Assembly (NCBI GenBank): GCA_910574455.1
Contig: CAJSYZ010000012.1
Location: forward strand, 1,109,317 to 1,173,316
Source: Trichaptum fuscoviolaceum
Taxonomy: Eukaryota > Basidiomycota > Agaricomycetes > Hymenochaetales > Trichaptaceae
Direction of reading: 5' to 3'
DNA length: 64,000 nt
The number at the start of each line of letters is the position of its first letter. Within the stretch, counting starts at the first letter, position 1. Of this stretch, positions 46,925 through 57,544 are shown piece by piece. The notes under the pieces are model-generated. The model was not told the DNA's origin and did no database searches. It saw only the letters and a program-made list of their open reading frames with translations. Made by a program: the position numbers and the translations under genes.

Positions 46925-49900
46925 TCACGTAAATAAGATTGAAGGCCGCTGAACTTCTATACTGGTGCCCTCGTGGTCGCAGCAGTCCTGGAACTCGAGA
47001 TAAAGTGATGTGACGGCTTCTACCAAGTCTGGTGTTTCAGCGAGAGTGCAGAATTCATATAACAACTTCCTCATGTGCGCGTAATCGTCCCGGAATTGAG
47101 GTGTAAGACGCCAGGCCCGCCCAGCGTTTGAGGATGCGAGTTGTTTGATATGGTCCAGTAACAGAATAAGGGATGCAACCTCGTATGGATGGGGTGCCCT
47201 CCCTGTTTGGCATTAGCTAACTTTCCGCTGGTTTAGCCTGAGATTGACGTACAGATTGGATACCTATTCCTCAGCATCAACACCCATGCTTCAAGGAGTT
47301 TAAACAGCGCGATCGGGCTCTGTGCGCACTGTGGCTCCTCATCGGCGTGGTCTTCACGAGCGTTGTAGGAGAAACAGTCATACATGACCGCCTGCAATGT
47401 CCTCGAGAGGGTGGCCGTGGTATAGTAATGCGCGTGTAAGATCATGCAATCTTCCAGGACCACACTGGCTACGAAGCTGCCGGGCTGAATGAACCTGGTA
47501 GGAGAGGGAATAATATGTCTTTAGATGGGCTGAAAGTTGTAACTTAATATTTACGTACAACATGTCCCCTTTATTGAGCAGGAAGCGCTGCCATCGCGCA
47601 GGGCGTGTAGATCCTTCATCCACGCCGATGAACACTAGCTTGCTGCCGATGACGCATCTCTGAAATGCCGCTTGACCGTTCGACCTCGAGGCTGGGATGA
47701 GCATCACATCGGCGTTGGATATGCTCAGTGTTCGGGTCTCCAGCGCTTGCCAGTCAGCTCGAGTACGCCAAGTGTGTTGGGCGGTGTTCTGGCCTGCGTA
47801 GCAAATCGCATCGTCGAAATGCCTGGAAGTGACAACAGGTCAGGGTGGTCTTTCCGTTATATACTTGAATACATACATTACATCTGGAGCCAGATAGTCA
47901 GATTGCAGTTGAACGTCCGGATAGTGCAGTACAGAGGAGCGATAGACACTTTGGCCAGCTAAGAAAGTCTCGATGGGTGATTTTCTGATCCTCGTCTCTG
48001 TCTCGCTCATATCTGACAGGTGTCAGCACTCTATCGAGATGAAGGCAATGTTCGGCTCTTACCAACGACATGCCTGTCTTCCCATACGTTCACCAGCGAA
48101 CGTATACTAGAACAGTCTGACCATCCTTTCAGCTCGAACGCGGGGTGGGACTGTTTCTTGATGTCGTCGACGACATGGATTGAGACAGAGGCGAACATAT
48201 CTCGTCTTTCGTCTTCACTCATGTGGTTCCAATGTGATTGATATACGTGCTCCACCGTAGTGTGTTCGCTTTCGGGAACGACGTTTTCGATAATATCGCC
48301 AAAGATTCTATACTCCTCGACCTATTCATCTCGGAGAATCATTAGCAGTGTGTCTTACATGGAAAGCTGACTGTGATCGCACCATCGAAGGCCAGTGCTT
48401 AAGACTCTTGTGCTCCTCGACCCAATCGTGTACAGTCTCTTCCTTCAAAAGGCCTGTCCGTTTTGGGTCGGAGGGTCGTGAGACGATAACATCCCATGCC
48501 CTCCCGTTTACAGGAGAAGCTGCTCGATGCGTTGGTCGATCGTCTTCGTCTATATATACAGGTGGTGCCGCGTTTGGCCTACGTATAGCAGTGTCATTGT
48601 TTTCGAAATCCTCGTCGTCTTGCACATCGCTGCCGCGTTCTATCGCTTGCATCACGTCTTCATAGTGTTGCAGAGCCGAGCGGATCCAGTGGGGATCGTC
48701 CAGGTCTATCGGAAGCTCGACTTCCGCCCCTCTGTAACTGGCCATGGCTTTCAGTAACTCACCGGCCTGGAAGCTGATGGACATCGATCGCTTCGTACGT
48801 CGGAGCGCCTTCTCCCAGTCCAGACTGACGCTTGTGGACTTGTCTGTGATGATGGATTTCCATCGCCGGATCGCACGGGGAAAATGACCCTTGAATGCAA
48901 GACGTCCGAATTGCATCATCTCTCTGATTATCGACCAACATTCTCCTTCTATGGATGCTCGGACCGCGTCAGGCTCTGGGGCGGGATAGCAGGCGCACTA
49001 TGCGATATATCTGTCAGTTTCGATGCGATATATGCCGTGAAAACACTTGCGTCAATCAGCGCGTTTAGAGGGACGCGAACGCTGCCGGACTTTGTGAGGG
49101 CCAGACCGTCTAGTAGACAGATTATAGACAAGCTAGCGGCCGTGAATGCCGCTCGGACAAGTTCTGAGTTCTTCGTGTTCTTCAGATACGCATCAGTTGT
49201 TCCTCCCGCCTTTCTGCAGGCAGTTGAGTACGTGGCTTTGCTGTCTTGCATGAGCGCATATTCACGTACCGTAGCACACCCGCGAGCGGAGTGGTCGACA
49301 GCGGCCCGTTGCACTTTCAGGTAGAGTCAATAACACGTTCAACGCGCATCGTCCGTCCATAGCTCACCATGCTAATACCCATTACCCCCAGCGCAGCGAC
49401 GCAAAAGTTCTCTTCTACTGTTGCAAGCCGCGCATTCGCTCGGGAATCATTGGCCCCGTGAACGAGAGAGCCGATGATGTTATCTTCGCATATGGGGCTT
49501 ACATGCACTGAGTTGTCGTCCGCATCGTCGCATGCTTTCAACAGACTAAAGATAGTTTCTGGCCATTTTTTGTATATGTTGTGCAGCCTACGGGCGTGTG
49601 TGTGAAGGACAGCTTGTGCAACATGGGGCGTCTGTTCGGGCCTCGTGTCTGTTCCACCAGTGACGCGGTAGTCTACCTGAGCACTCCATAGTAACCGATC
49701 CAAAAGCACAGCTGTCAAGAAGCCATATACCCATTCAGTTGACCTAGTTGTTGGTTTCTCACAGAAAGCAGATTCAAGCAGTCTATCGTCCTCGCGGATC
49801 GACGAGTTGAGACGATCATTGAATACAGCGACATGTCCATGAAGACGTGCAAATAGTTCAGAGTCAGAGCCGGGTGGGGTTTTCTTGTTTGTACTAGTAG

Positions 49901-50078
49901 TCTCGCATGCGCAGATATTCTTCCATTCGGCGCTCCAAGCAGTTGTGAGCCCGATAGGGGTCAGTTTGAACATCGCCAGAGTCGTAGTAGGCTGGCTCTT
50001 CGAGCAGTGAAATGCAAACGTATCCATAAATCCCGTTATCTCCTCTATGCTGTTGGCGTTCGTCATGGTGGTTGGCAT
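46925..50078 (-). CDS. JmjC-like family protein with lost metal residues
   Basis: Multi-exon gene from ATG 50076-50078 (MPTTMTNANSIEEITGFMDT) to TGA 46925. The N-terminal part has WVYGFLTAVLLDRLLWSAQV, shared with the partial gene at 63538, and a hydrophobic stretch (AAFTAASLSIICLLDGLAL). The middle includes SMVRSQSAFHV, IRSLVNVWEDR and APDVMHFDDAICYAG. The JmjC-like beta core reads RTLSISNADVMLIPAS, GSKLVFIGVDEG, FLLNKGDMLYV, QPGSFVASV and ILHAHYYTTATLS. In active JmjC enzymes the first strand has HxD/E; here the position reads SIS, so iron binding is doubtful though the later His remains. The C-terminal exon is helical (LILLLDHIKQLASS). The family assignment is from strand order and motifs, not from a search. 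The repeated promoter at 57.0 kb shows it has been copied. Confidence 0.65.
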
Positions 50079-50616
50079 TAAAGATATTCGATTGAAGATA
50101 GAGGTGGCACTAAGGATACTGTAGTAGACAGCCTGAGGTCAACAAACACACGTAAACATCATCATTACTAGGGACAGCCATCGCTTCTCCACCGCTGCTG
50201 GTCCACGCAGAGGTTGTTTATCGTGTCTTTCGTGCGGGTACGTCTTCCTCTTTAGCGTCGCTGGGTCCTCGATCGCTGCTGAAATCATAACCGAACAGCG
50301 GATTACCCCCTACCGGCCTGCCGCTGATGGATGACCTTCTGTCTTCGCAAAACGCCTGTCGCCCACATGACGGCCGATTGCATAGGACGACGACAATCCC
50401 GCCATCGATGGCTGGCAACCGCTCTGTGCAAGACGCCTGTCGCCCACATGACGGCCGAGTGCATAGGGCGGCGATGGCGCATCGTTGCTCTGCCTGGAAA
50501 GCCTGTCGCCCACATGACGGCCGACCGGGAGAGAGAGGGGCAGAGACGGTTGGAAAAGCGGTTGGCAAGGCCACTGTTCGTATCTACATTCCGTCGTCGT
50601 CTAGCACCATATTCTG
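50079..50616. other. Divergent spacer between the JmjC-like and TET/JBP genes
   Basis: Promoter region shared by two oxygenase-superfamily genes reading outward. Bases 50090-50290 have a second copy at about 57.0-57.24 kb. The remainder holds the tandem repeat listed separately. Confidence 0.6.
50345..50525 (+). repeat. Three-copy tandem repeat GCCTGTCGCCCACATGACGG
   Basis: GCCTGTCGCCCACATGACGG followed by CCGA occurs near 50352, 50431 and 50501; the first two are followed by GCATAGGRCGRCGA. The plus strand reads PVAHMTADCIGRR and the minus strand RPSCGRQA in open frames, but neither is supported as a gene. Confidence 0.75.
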
Positions 50617-51919
50617 ATGATAGCTTTACAGCAAAACGCCACGCTCAACGCTGCAGCTAGGGGAGTGAAGCAAAACGATCGTCGTGCGCGGCGCAAGCGA
50701 GAAGCGCAATGGGATGCGCAGTGCTCTAAGTCGCTTCCTCTGGGTGAGCATATTTCCGTTCTCCGGGTGAACTACAGCTCCGCGTTCTCGACCCTTCCTG
50801 GACAGGGCTACCGCGGTCAAAGGGGCAAGCTGGCTGATGAGGCGCTTACTGGAACATGGACCAAACAGCGGGCAGAGGATGCGGGCTTTAAGTACATCGA
50901 ATGGGATGGCATGTGAGTTTTTTTTTTTTTTTTTAAACAACTATATCGTGTGCGCCCTTTCGATCAACATGTCAAAGCATCCGTATAGCCCTAGTGGATG
51001 CTGAGGGGGTGGTGGTCGGCGCTCTCGCAGGGAGGTCCGACGATCCTGAGTATGTCCCTTCGCTGCAGATATTGCAGGATGATTTTCGTCGTGCTCGGGT
51101 TGCTGGCAAGTTCACGGCGGCGCAGAAAGCCAACCGTCGAGGGTGTTACGAATCGCTACACTGCGGCGTCTCTTTTGGAAACGGACAAACGGTGTGTCTC
51201 TCGCAGTCCCTGACAGTGAGCTCTCATTGATACATCCACATCAGATGCCTTCCCCTCTGACGATGTCGGGTGATAAAGTCAAGGCCGAGCTAGCGAGCAC
51301 TCTATATGAATCAGACGGGGCCCGTCAAGTGGCCGCATTCCAAGACGGTGAGCTCTTCTCTTTCCATCGCTTTGCCACCGTTCCTGACCCCACGTCAGCC
51401 TGTCTTTGGACCTTTGCGCCGAAAGTTGCGCATCGATACGCGGAAGTCATGAAAGCACTTGAGCCTGGACAGCCGAGAGCCAAGGTCTTTGCCGCCTGCA
51501 CGTTCAACATAGGTGGTCGCGTGGTCACCGAGCTTCACGTCGACTCACAAAACTTTGGTCCTGGACTTTGCGCTGTCACATCCCTCGGGCACTATGACCC
51601 AGTGGAAGGGGGGCATATCATTCTGGTCGAGTTCGGCATCATAGTGGAGTTCCCTCCGTTCTCGACTATACTACTCCCCTCGGCGTTGGTTACGCATGGT
51701 AACACCGCCATTGCTTGTGACGGAGAGAGAATGAGCATGACACGATACATGGCTGCAGGTCTCATCCTTTGGGCGGCGAGAGGGTTCAAGAAAGCTGACG
51801 GTGGCCCTCTTCCTCCAGCTGTGAGCAAGGGCGAGACGAATATGTTTACAAAACTAGACGACTTGCGTCGGAGATACATCGTCTTAAACCCCTTAGCCTC
51901 TGGTGTCCTCACAAAATAG
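50617..51919 (+). CDS. TET/JBP-type 2-oxoglutarate, Fe(II) dioxygenase
   Basis: Four exons (50617-50912, 50978-51191, 51245-51347, 51399-51919) sum to 377 residues. Family landmarks in order: basic N-terminus (RRARRKREAQW), KYIEWDG, ALVDAEGVVVGALAGRSDDP, ESLHCGVSFGNGQT, FAPKVAHRYAEV, FNIGGRVVTELHVDSQNFG, LCAVTSLGHYDPVEGGH, VEFPPFSTILLPSALVTHGN and SMTRYMAAGLILWAARGF. The iron ligands HVD (about 250/252) and His of VTHGN (about 301), and the 2-oxoglutarate Arg (about 319), are present. Such enzymes oxidise 5-methylcytosine or thymine in DNA; in mushrooms they are multicopy and tied to transposons. The gene lies between the JmjC-like gene and a recombinase-like gene. The second exon uses acceptor TCAAAG at 50977. 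Confidence 0.88.
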
Positions 51920-52419
51920 TCGCTCGCCGTGTAAATGAGTCGTACTGTCGAATTAATGGCCTTTTTCCCTCTCTATGTTGGCTTACTTGCCATATGCTTT
52001 ACGCCTGATCGCCTTCAATGACCTTTAGGCCGACGCTATACAATCGTCATTCTTTCCTTCTCTAGCAGTCCATACGGACCGATTCATACTAGCCTTTGCA
52101 ACTTTGACACCATCAAGGGTCTCTTCGTTTCCTGCCAACGTACTTTGTATCGTATGATACTTCGTGGTGCTGCTTAGAACTTGTTCTGACCTTTCCATGC
52201 CTGTCAGACATCACTCAGCAGCAAGCCTTGTATTGTATTCCCACGTCCACCACTTAGAAACTCGATACCTGAATGTGTTCTGATATGCGCTATCGCTGTT
52301 GACACTAAGAGTACTTGTTGCATGCGCTGCTAAACACCCCACAAGTAAGTCTGACTATCTGCTTCCCATTCATTTGGGTACGGAACCGTGCGGATCCCGA
52401 TAGGTGGTGTCTGTAATGG

Positions 52420-52428
52420 TATAAAAAG
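52420..52428 (+). promoter_or_regulatory. TATA box of the recombinase-like gene
   Basis: TATAAAAAG lies 105 bases upstream of the ATG at 52525, with the 17-C tract between the two. Confidence 0.5.
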
Positions 52429-52461
52429 GCAGTCGTTCGGATAGGCTGTCCTTAAAGCAGA

Positions 52462-52478
52462 CCCCCCCCCCCCCCCCC
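52462..52478 (+). repeat. 17-C homopolymer
   Basis: Lies between the TATA box and start codon of the recombinase-like gene, probably within its 5' leader. Confidence 0.9.
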
Positions 52479-52524
52479 TTCGCCTATCCCGCTGCTGGTA
52501 CTCTTGCATTTGATTCTACACGCA

Positions 52525-55051
52525 ATGGCAGACTCTGGCGGTATGTGTCTCGTGGACTACTCCTTTCAGATCATTGCATATACTAAAGTGTGTCTTTCCT
52601 CAAGGTACCGTTGTCGCTGACTCTGAGGGAGACCGCGGTCGAGCAATGCAATTGGAACCGGCAATTGCTAGGTCGCTCGTGGCCCAGTTTCTCAGCCCGA
52701 TGCCGCGGATTGATGAGGTAGTTTTCTACCGTTCCCTGTACAGCATATGGACGATTCTCATCCGCCGTCAGATGGTAGAAAGTTACGTTGCCTTTGTTCG
52801 TGACTATAGCCCGGAGACTAGCGATACTCCATTTCAGTCGAGGGGTCTTCAAGGTGTGTAATTTCTTGCGCGCTTTTAATAAGAGGTAGCGTTGCTCAAT
52901 GACTTTGTAGATCGTCTCCAGTCGTTCTTCCGTTACTGGTTCGATTGTAGCTTGTTGATGAATCGTACTATCGACGGTTCGAAAGAAGGACCACAACAAG
53001 GAAAGAGGGTTACGACCCTTTCCTCGTTGGTGAGTCTGCGTTGGTCGGTTTACTCTTTGGTTTGTATGTAGTATGTGCATATCTTTTTCCTTCTCATTTC
53101 TTGGTCGATTAGGTGCATCTTTCGGATTCGACACCCGAAGAGCAATCCGACGTTCGGAGAGCACTCGAATTGGTGAGAGGTATCCTACTCTTGATGCTCG
53201 CGTTTTAATACTGTACATTCTGCTATAGACTGAAAACACGATTCGTGAAGAATGTGTAATACAAGGACCGGAGGACAGGACAGTTCGATTTCAAGATGTT
53301 AGTCTTCTCGTCTATGCATTGATGGATAATCCAAGATGCTGGGATGGCGTAAGTTCTATGACTTTTCCCCTCTCATTGATGGATGTTTCTCATCGTTTGA
53401 TTTCCAGGCTATCAGCCGTGCAGTACTCCTCTGCTTGTTTTATCATACTGGTTGTCGGTTGGTATCCGTCTTGCCGACAGCTGCCCACAATGGACGTTGT
53501 CTGACCGTCGGAGTTAGTATTTCCGTTCGTGTTCTGGTGGACCGCTAATTGACACGGATGTTTACCCGTCAGGACATTAGCATCAGGCGTCAAGAGGGCG
53601 CGTGCGCTTTTCAGGTCACCATTGACATTAAATTGCACGCATCCACGAGTGCCATTTCGACGCAATTCGAGCCTATTCTGCCGGCCTTGATGGACCATAT
53701 CCATCTCGACATTGGTCTGTTGCTCGTGGCTTACCTTTTTCGGCGTGGCTGCTTCGGTACGAGATCGGTTGCAAGCATAATAGCTGGAACGGACGAACGT
53801 GTGCGTACCGATTCTGCCTTCGACAACGAACCGTTGTTTCTACAATTCAGTGGTCGAGTAATGACGAATGAACCTTTGACGCGTAATATGGCCACCCGAT
53901 GGCTCGCGAATGAGTTGGTCCGTGCCGGGATGGACCGTAAGTATCTGGTTCGTTTCCTGACTAGTTGCTCATACGATTTATTCGGTAGCAATGCATCTTT
54001 CTTTCTCCTCCTTTCGGTGCAGGCTTGCGAAAAGGCCCGCTACCCAAGTTGGCCTTGATCATGCTTGTACCGACGTATTGCACAAAGGTGGTTCTATCTA
54101 TCTTCCGAGAAGATGTGTATTCTAACACATACAAAGAAGAGAATTACAATTTACCTGGGCAAAGTACTAATACACATGACGCACGACTTGAAGATATACA
54201 TGATGATGCGGCGTACACACGTCCTCATCAGACATGGCAGGTTATATCCTAGATTCTAGTGTCCACTAACGCTTACGCTCAATACCATACGTGTTGTTCT
54301 AGGTCGGGCAACGATGATATAGCGGTCACTTTTACGTCGGACATGGCGCAAACCTGCAATCTCGCGTTCGCAAAACTGTGTGACGAGATAGACGCTCTTT
54401 CTCCATATTTCATGCAAAGAGAACGCTCTCGTGAGTTGTCTGCCGACGCAGACGCGTGGAAACAGGTCGTGGTATGTCTTTCGGCGTTGGTTGGTATTAA
54501 CTCACCATTGGGTCATTTACTTGTTGTACATAATTCAGGCTATCCACGACGTTCCGTCCGGTGACGACATATCTTTACATTTTCGACTCCTACAGACAGC
54601 CAGGCATCATCATTTTCTCCACATTCGTCAGCATGTTCATGCTGGTTATCGGACACTTTCTGCTGGACACTTTCCGATGCAGTCGGTTGACTCTGTTGAT
54701 TGGCGAGGCGAACTGCGTATTCATATTGCAGCTGCTCATCGTATCCTTACCGCAACGACAGAAGTCGACAACGTCGTTAACCAAGAGGACGTTTTCAACG
54801 CATACGGTGTAGTGGACGATGAGGATAAGCGGACATTTAAGGCGCTTTCGACGACTGGTGTATATCCGGAGCAAGACAGATCACTGGGGCGCACGCATGT
54901 CGAGAAAGATCGTTTACGCGTGACTTATCTGAAGTAAGGATTTCTGATTTACTATTGCTTTGTAGACACACTGATCTGTTTATCTTGAAGGGCGTTGTGT
55001 GCCAGGCGCGATCCGGAATCACATCCGGTTGACGAGGAGCCTTTACTGTAG
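52525..55051 (+). CDS. Tyrosine-recombinase-like protein, diverged
   Basis: A chain of short exons can be joined in phase from MADSGG (ATG 52525) to TAG 55049-55051. The N-terminal half (LEPAIARSLVAQFLSPMPRI, SYVAFVRDYSPE) resembles a core-binding domain. Then AISRAVLLCLFYHTGCRLVS supplies a candidate first Arg, DISIRRQEGACAFQVTID and HLDIGLLLVAYLFRRG continue the fold, and RLRKGPLPKLALIM may be the second Arg box. A clear GH box is not found, and DVYSNTYKEE is only a possible Tyr region. The C-terminal part has no zinc fingers. I class it as a DUF3435/Crypton-type recombinase relative with moderate confidence; it may be inactive. Confidence 0.5.
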
Positions 55052-56626
55052 GCGGTATAGGACGAGAAGAATCGTCTCATGAAGGCAACAAAAGAGGATA
55101 AATGACCCGCAGAATTCGTGAAGCATACGCCGATGCATAAGCAGAATCTTCCTATCTTGAAAGCTCGACTCGTTGTATTCAGTCTGTGTCATTCGACGTA
55201 GTCTGTAGTGTACCTACCCTTCGAGCATACAAATTGTCTGTCTCTTTAAGTCCGCGCGGGGCACCGAGAACGATGTGCCTCTGGATAGCGGCCTTTGTGT
55301 GACTGATTGCATCGCCTGTCAGAAGCATTGTGTTTCTGGGCTGCGTGTTACCTGAGGGAGGGTCGGTGGTCGTTACGTTGATTTGATCTGATTTGATTTA
55401 TAGTGACTGCATGGCCTATGTCGCCTGCTCTGAGTCGAAGTTGTCTTTTCTTCTCTCCTATACCGGGATTAGTCTCAACTTCACTATCCTTCCACTCGAA
55501 ATCACTCGAAAAAACGGCATGCGAATACTGCTTCGAGAGTAATTGGAAGTTGTACACACAACTAAACACTTACGCTGCTGGGCTTAGAATTTGACCATAC
55601 CAAACATTCGGACCTCTAAGTTTGTTCCTTATCTTCAGGTGCTGTGAAACAGCCCGGGCTCGGCGCGCCAAACAGCTGGAATTTTACTTTCTTGCATATT
55701 CCTTCAGGCTTCAGCTGTTTATTCTTTTATTTTTGTATCTTCTGCTAATCCAAGGATTTAACTAACATTTTATGACAGGTCCTTGACCCACCTAATTGTG
55801 CATCCGCCGCTTGGTGGATCTGGAACGCGACTAGTGTTCGGATAGGATTTGGCGGAGTGTGTTCGCAGTACCGTGGCTAGTGGAGGAGGCTTTCTGCGCT
55901 GGTAACCCGGTGTGTGCAACACATTGAGAAGTGGGGTGTGCAAGATGAGCGTCTTTCCCGGTGAATAGCAACTGGGCCTCATCTGGCTCTTCCAGAGATA
56001 GTACTGTCTTGGTATTTCCAGCATTGCAATTGCTGACAATTGCTGATGTACTGATTGCACCTTGCTCTTACCCTCTTTTTAGGATATCCGGCCAATCAAC
56101 GCATGCAGATTGACCCTGGTGCAGACTTCGACATGTCTGAGTGTTGGCCGTGCGAGATACTTATTCGTAGCAAATCTGAAGACGAAGGAGGTGCTGTTGC
56201 GAGAGAGCAACATTGGAAAATTGAGTGAGTCGGGTGATTTGGAGGTCATGGATACATTTACAGGAAGAACACCAAATGGGCATACATGAAGAAAGTCGTT
56301 CCTGAACAACAAATCCATAGTTTTCTTCTAATTTTTTTTTGTACATTCTGCTTTATTGCCATTATATCTTAGTAAAGAGTCCAAGAAATCAACGGTTTGA
56401 GAGTAGAATCAGTCTACAGAGCTCAAGGAAGTGTTTTCAAAGATTCAATGACTCCAAATTTACTCATTATATCGCACTTCTCCATCAAATTTGCATCAGA
56501 TTTGCTCATTTTTAATAGCGGTACAATACCTTATACATCTCTGACTTTATATAACAGGAGTTCTCTGAAAGTGAAATGTTTGCATGTTTAATACTAATAG
56601 AGTACTATTATAGTGACCGTTTTGCG
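55052..56626. other. Spacer after the recombinase-like gene
   Basis: Contains hairpin copy 6. Around 56082-56228 the plus strand reads YPANQRMQIDPGADFDMSEC and a Glu-rich continuation for about 50 residues, perhaps a gene fragment, but no partner exon was found. Confidence 0.45.
55250..55352 (+). repeat. Hairpin element, copy 6 (right end of the dioxygenase unit)
   Basis: TTTAAGTCCGCGCGGGGCAC with GTGCCTC / TGGAT as 3' arms; seven inner and five outer pairs. Downstream TTGCATCGCCTGTC and TTTCTGGGCTGCGTG match copy 5. Confidence 0.75.
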
Positions 56627-57240
56627 TTAAGCGCTGGGTAATCGCCTTTCATCTACCAATGTCACCTTGAACATGCTTTGTTTCTTCCTGCGTGCAGTCT
56701 CTCGAACGTGCGCAACGACTTCGTCTGCAATCCCCTGACTTGACTGCCGTTCCTGGTTCTCCGTCTTGTCCCAATGGATGCCGGAACGCTGGACAGACGG
56801 GCCTCGTACGCTGTTGACCCGGATCGTCAAGAATGCGATGTTGGTCATGCCGTGATGCGACTTTCCTCGAGTCAACTCTTGGAAGTGCTTCACCGCGGGA
56901 TCGATTGCCGCAGTGTCCTCCTCGAGCGATTCTACTTTCAGCTGGATTGGCCAGATATCTCTTCTATGCTGTTGGCGTTCGTCATGGTGGTTGGCATTAA
57001 AGATATTCGATTGAAGACAGAGGTGGCACCAATAGTAGTACGCCGCCACTGGCACGGCCTGAGGTCAGTAAACAAGTGTAAACATCATAGTAGTACTACT
57101 ACTAGTAATTACTACTTATGGACAGCCTTCCCCGGCACTGGCACTGGCACCCGTCCGCGCAGAGCCTGAGGTTGTTTAACGTGTCTTTCGGTACGTCTTC
57201 TTCTTTAGCGTCGCTGGGTATTCGATGGCTGCTGATGTCA
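56627..57240 (-). pseudogene. Chimera of MYND-gene C-terminus and JmjC-like gene promoter/start
   Basis: Minus-strand bases 56627-56955 encode WPIQLKVESLEEDTAAIDP through KHFQELTRGKSHHGMTN to the stop, matching the last exon of the MYND gene at 57545 with about one change in five residues. Upstream, from about 56955 to 57240, the sequence is instead the start and promoter of the JmjC-like gene (equivalent to about 50040-50280), including its first dozen codons. The two pieces join out of frame, so no fusion protein results. A TAGTAGTACTACTA palindrome has been inserted in the promoter part at about 57089. Confidence 0.8.
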
Positions 57241-57544
57241 CAATCTAGTAGGATGTCCACCCTCAACCCAACTAAAATCAGAAATCACAGGCGCAGTTGA
57301 TTGCCTGAACTCATGCGCTCTCTTCGTTCGGTTTAGGTGAACCGACTCAGGTGTCCTAGTTTACTGGTTATACGGCTCCGTGTAGACACTGTTGGTTTGC
57401 ACCCGAGAGGCCTTATGTGGTACAGTCTACGTTGCGGGAAAAAAAAAAGTATGTATAGGCCACTATTAAGACATGTTCGAGTGGAGTACATTTACCAAGT
57501 GAATCAGTCGCCATTGCTACTATAATGTAGTGACCGTTTTTGCA
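57241..57544. other. Short spacer
   Basis: About 300 bases with nothing recognised, apart from a 10-A run near 57440. Confidence 0.5.

Larger units (their letters stand above)
51920..52524. other. Spacer with poly-C tract
   Basis: No gene recognised. It contains the promoter of the downstream gene and a 17-C tract at 52462-52478. Confidence 0.55.
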
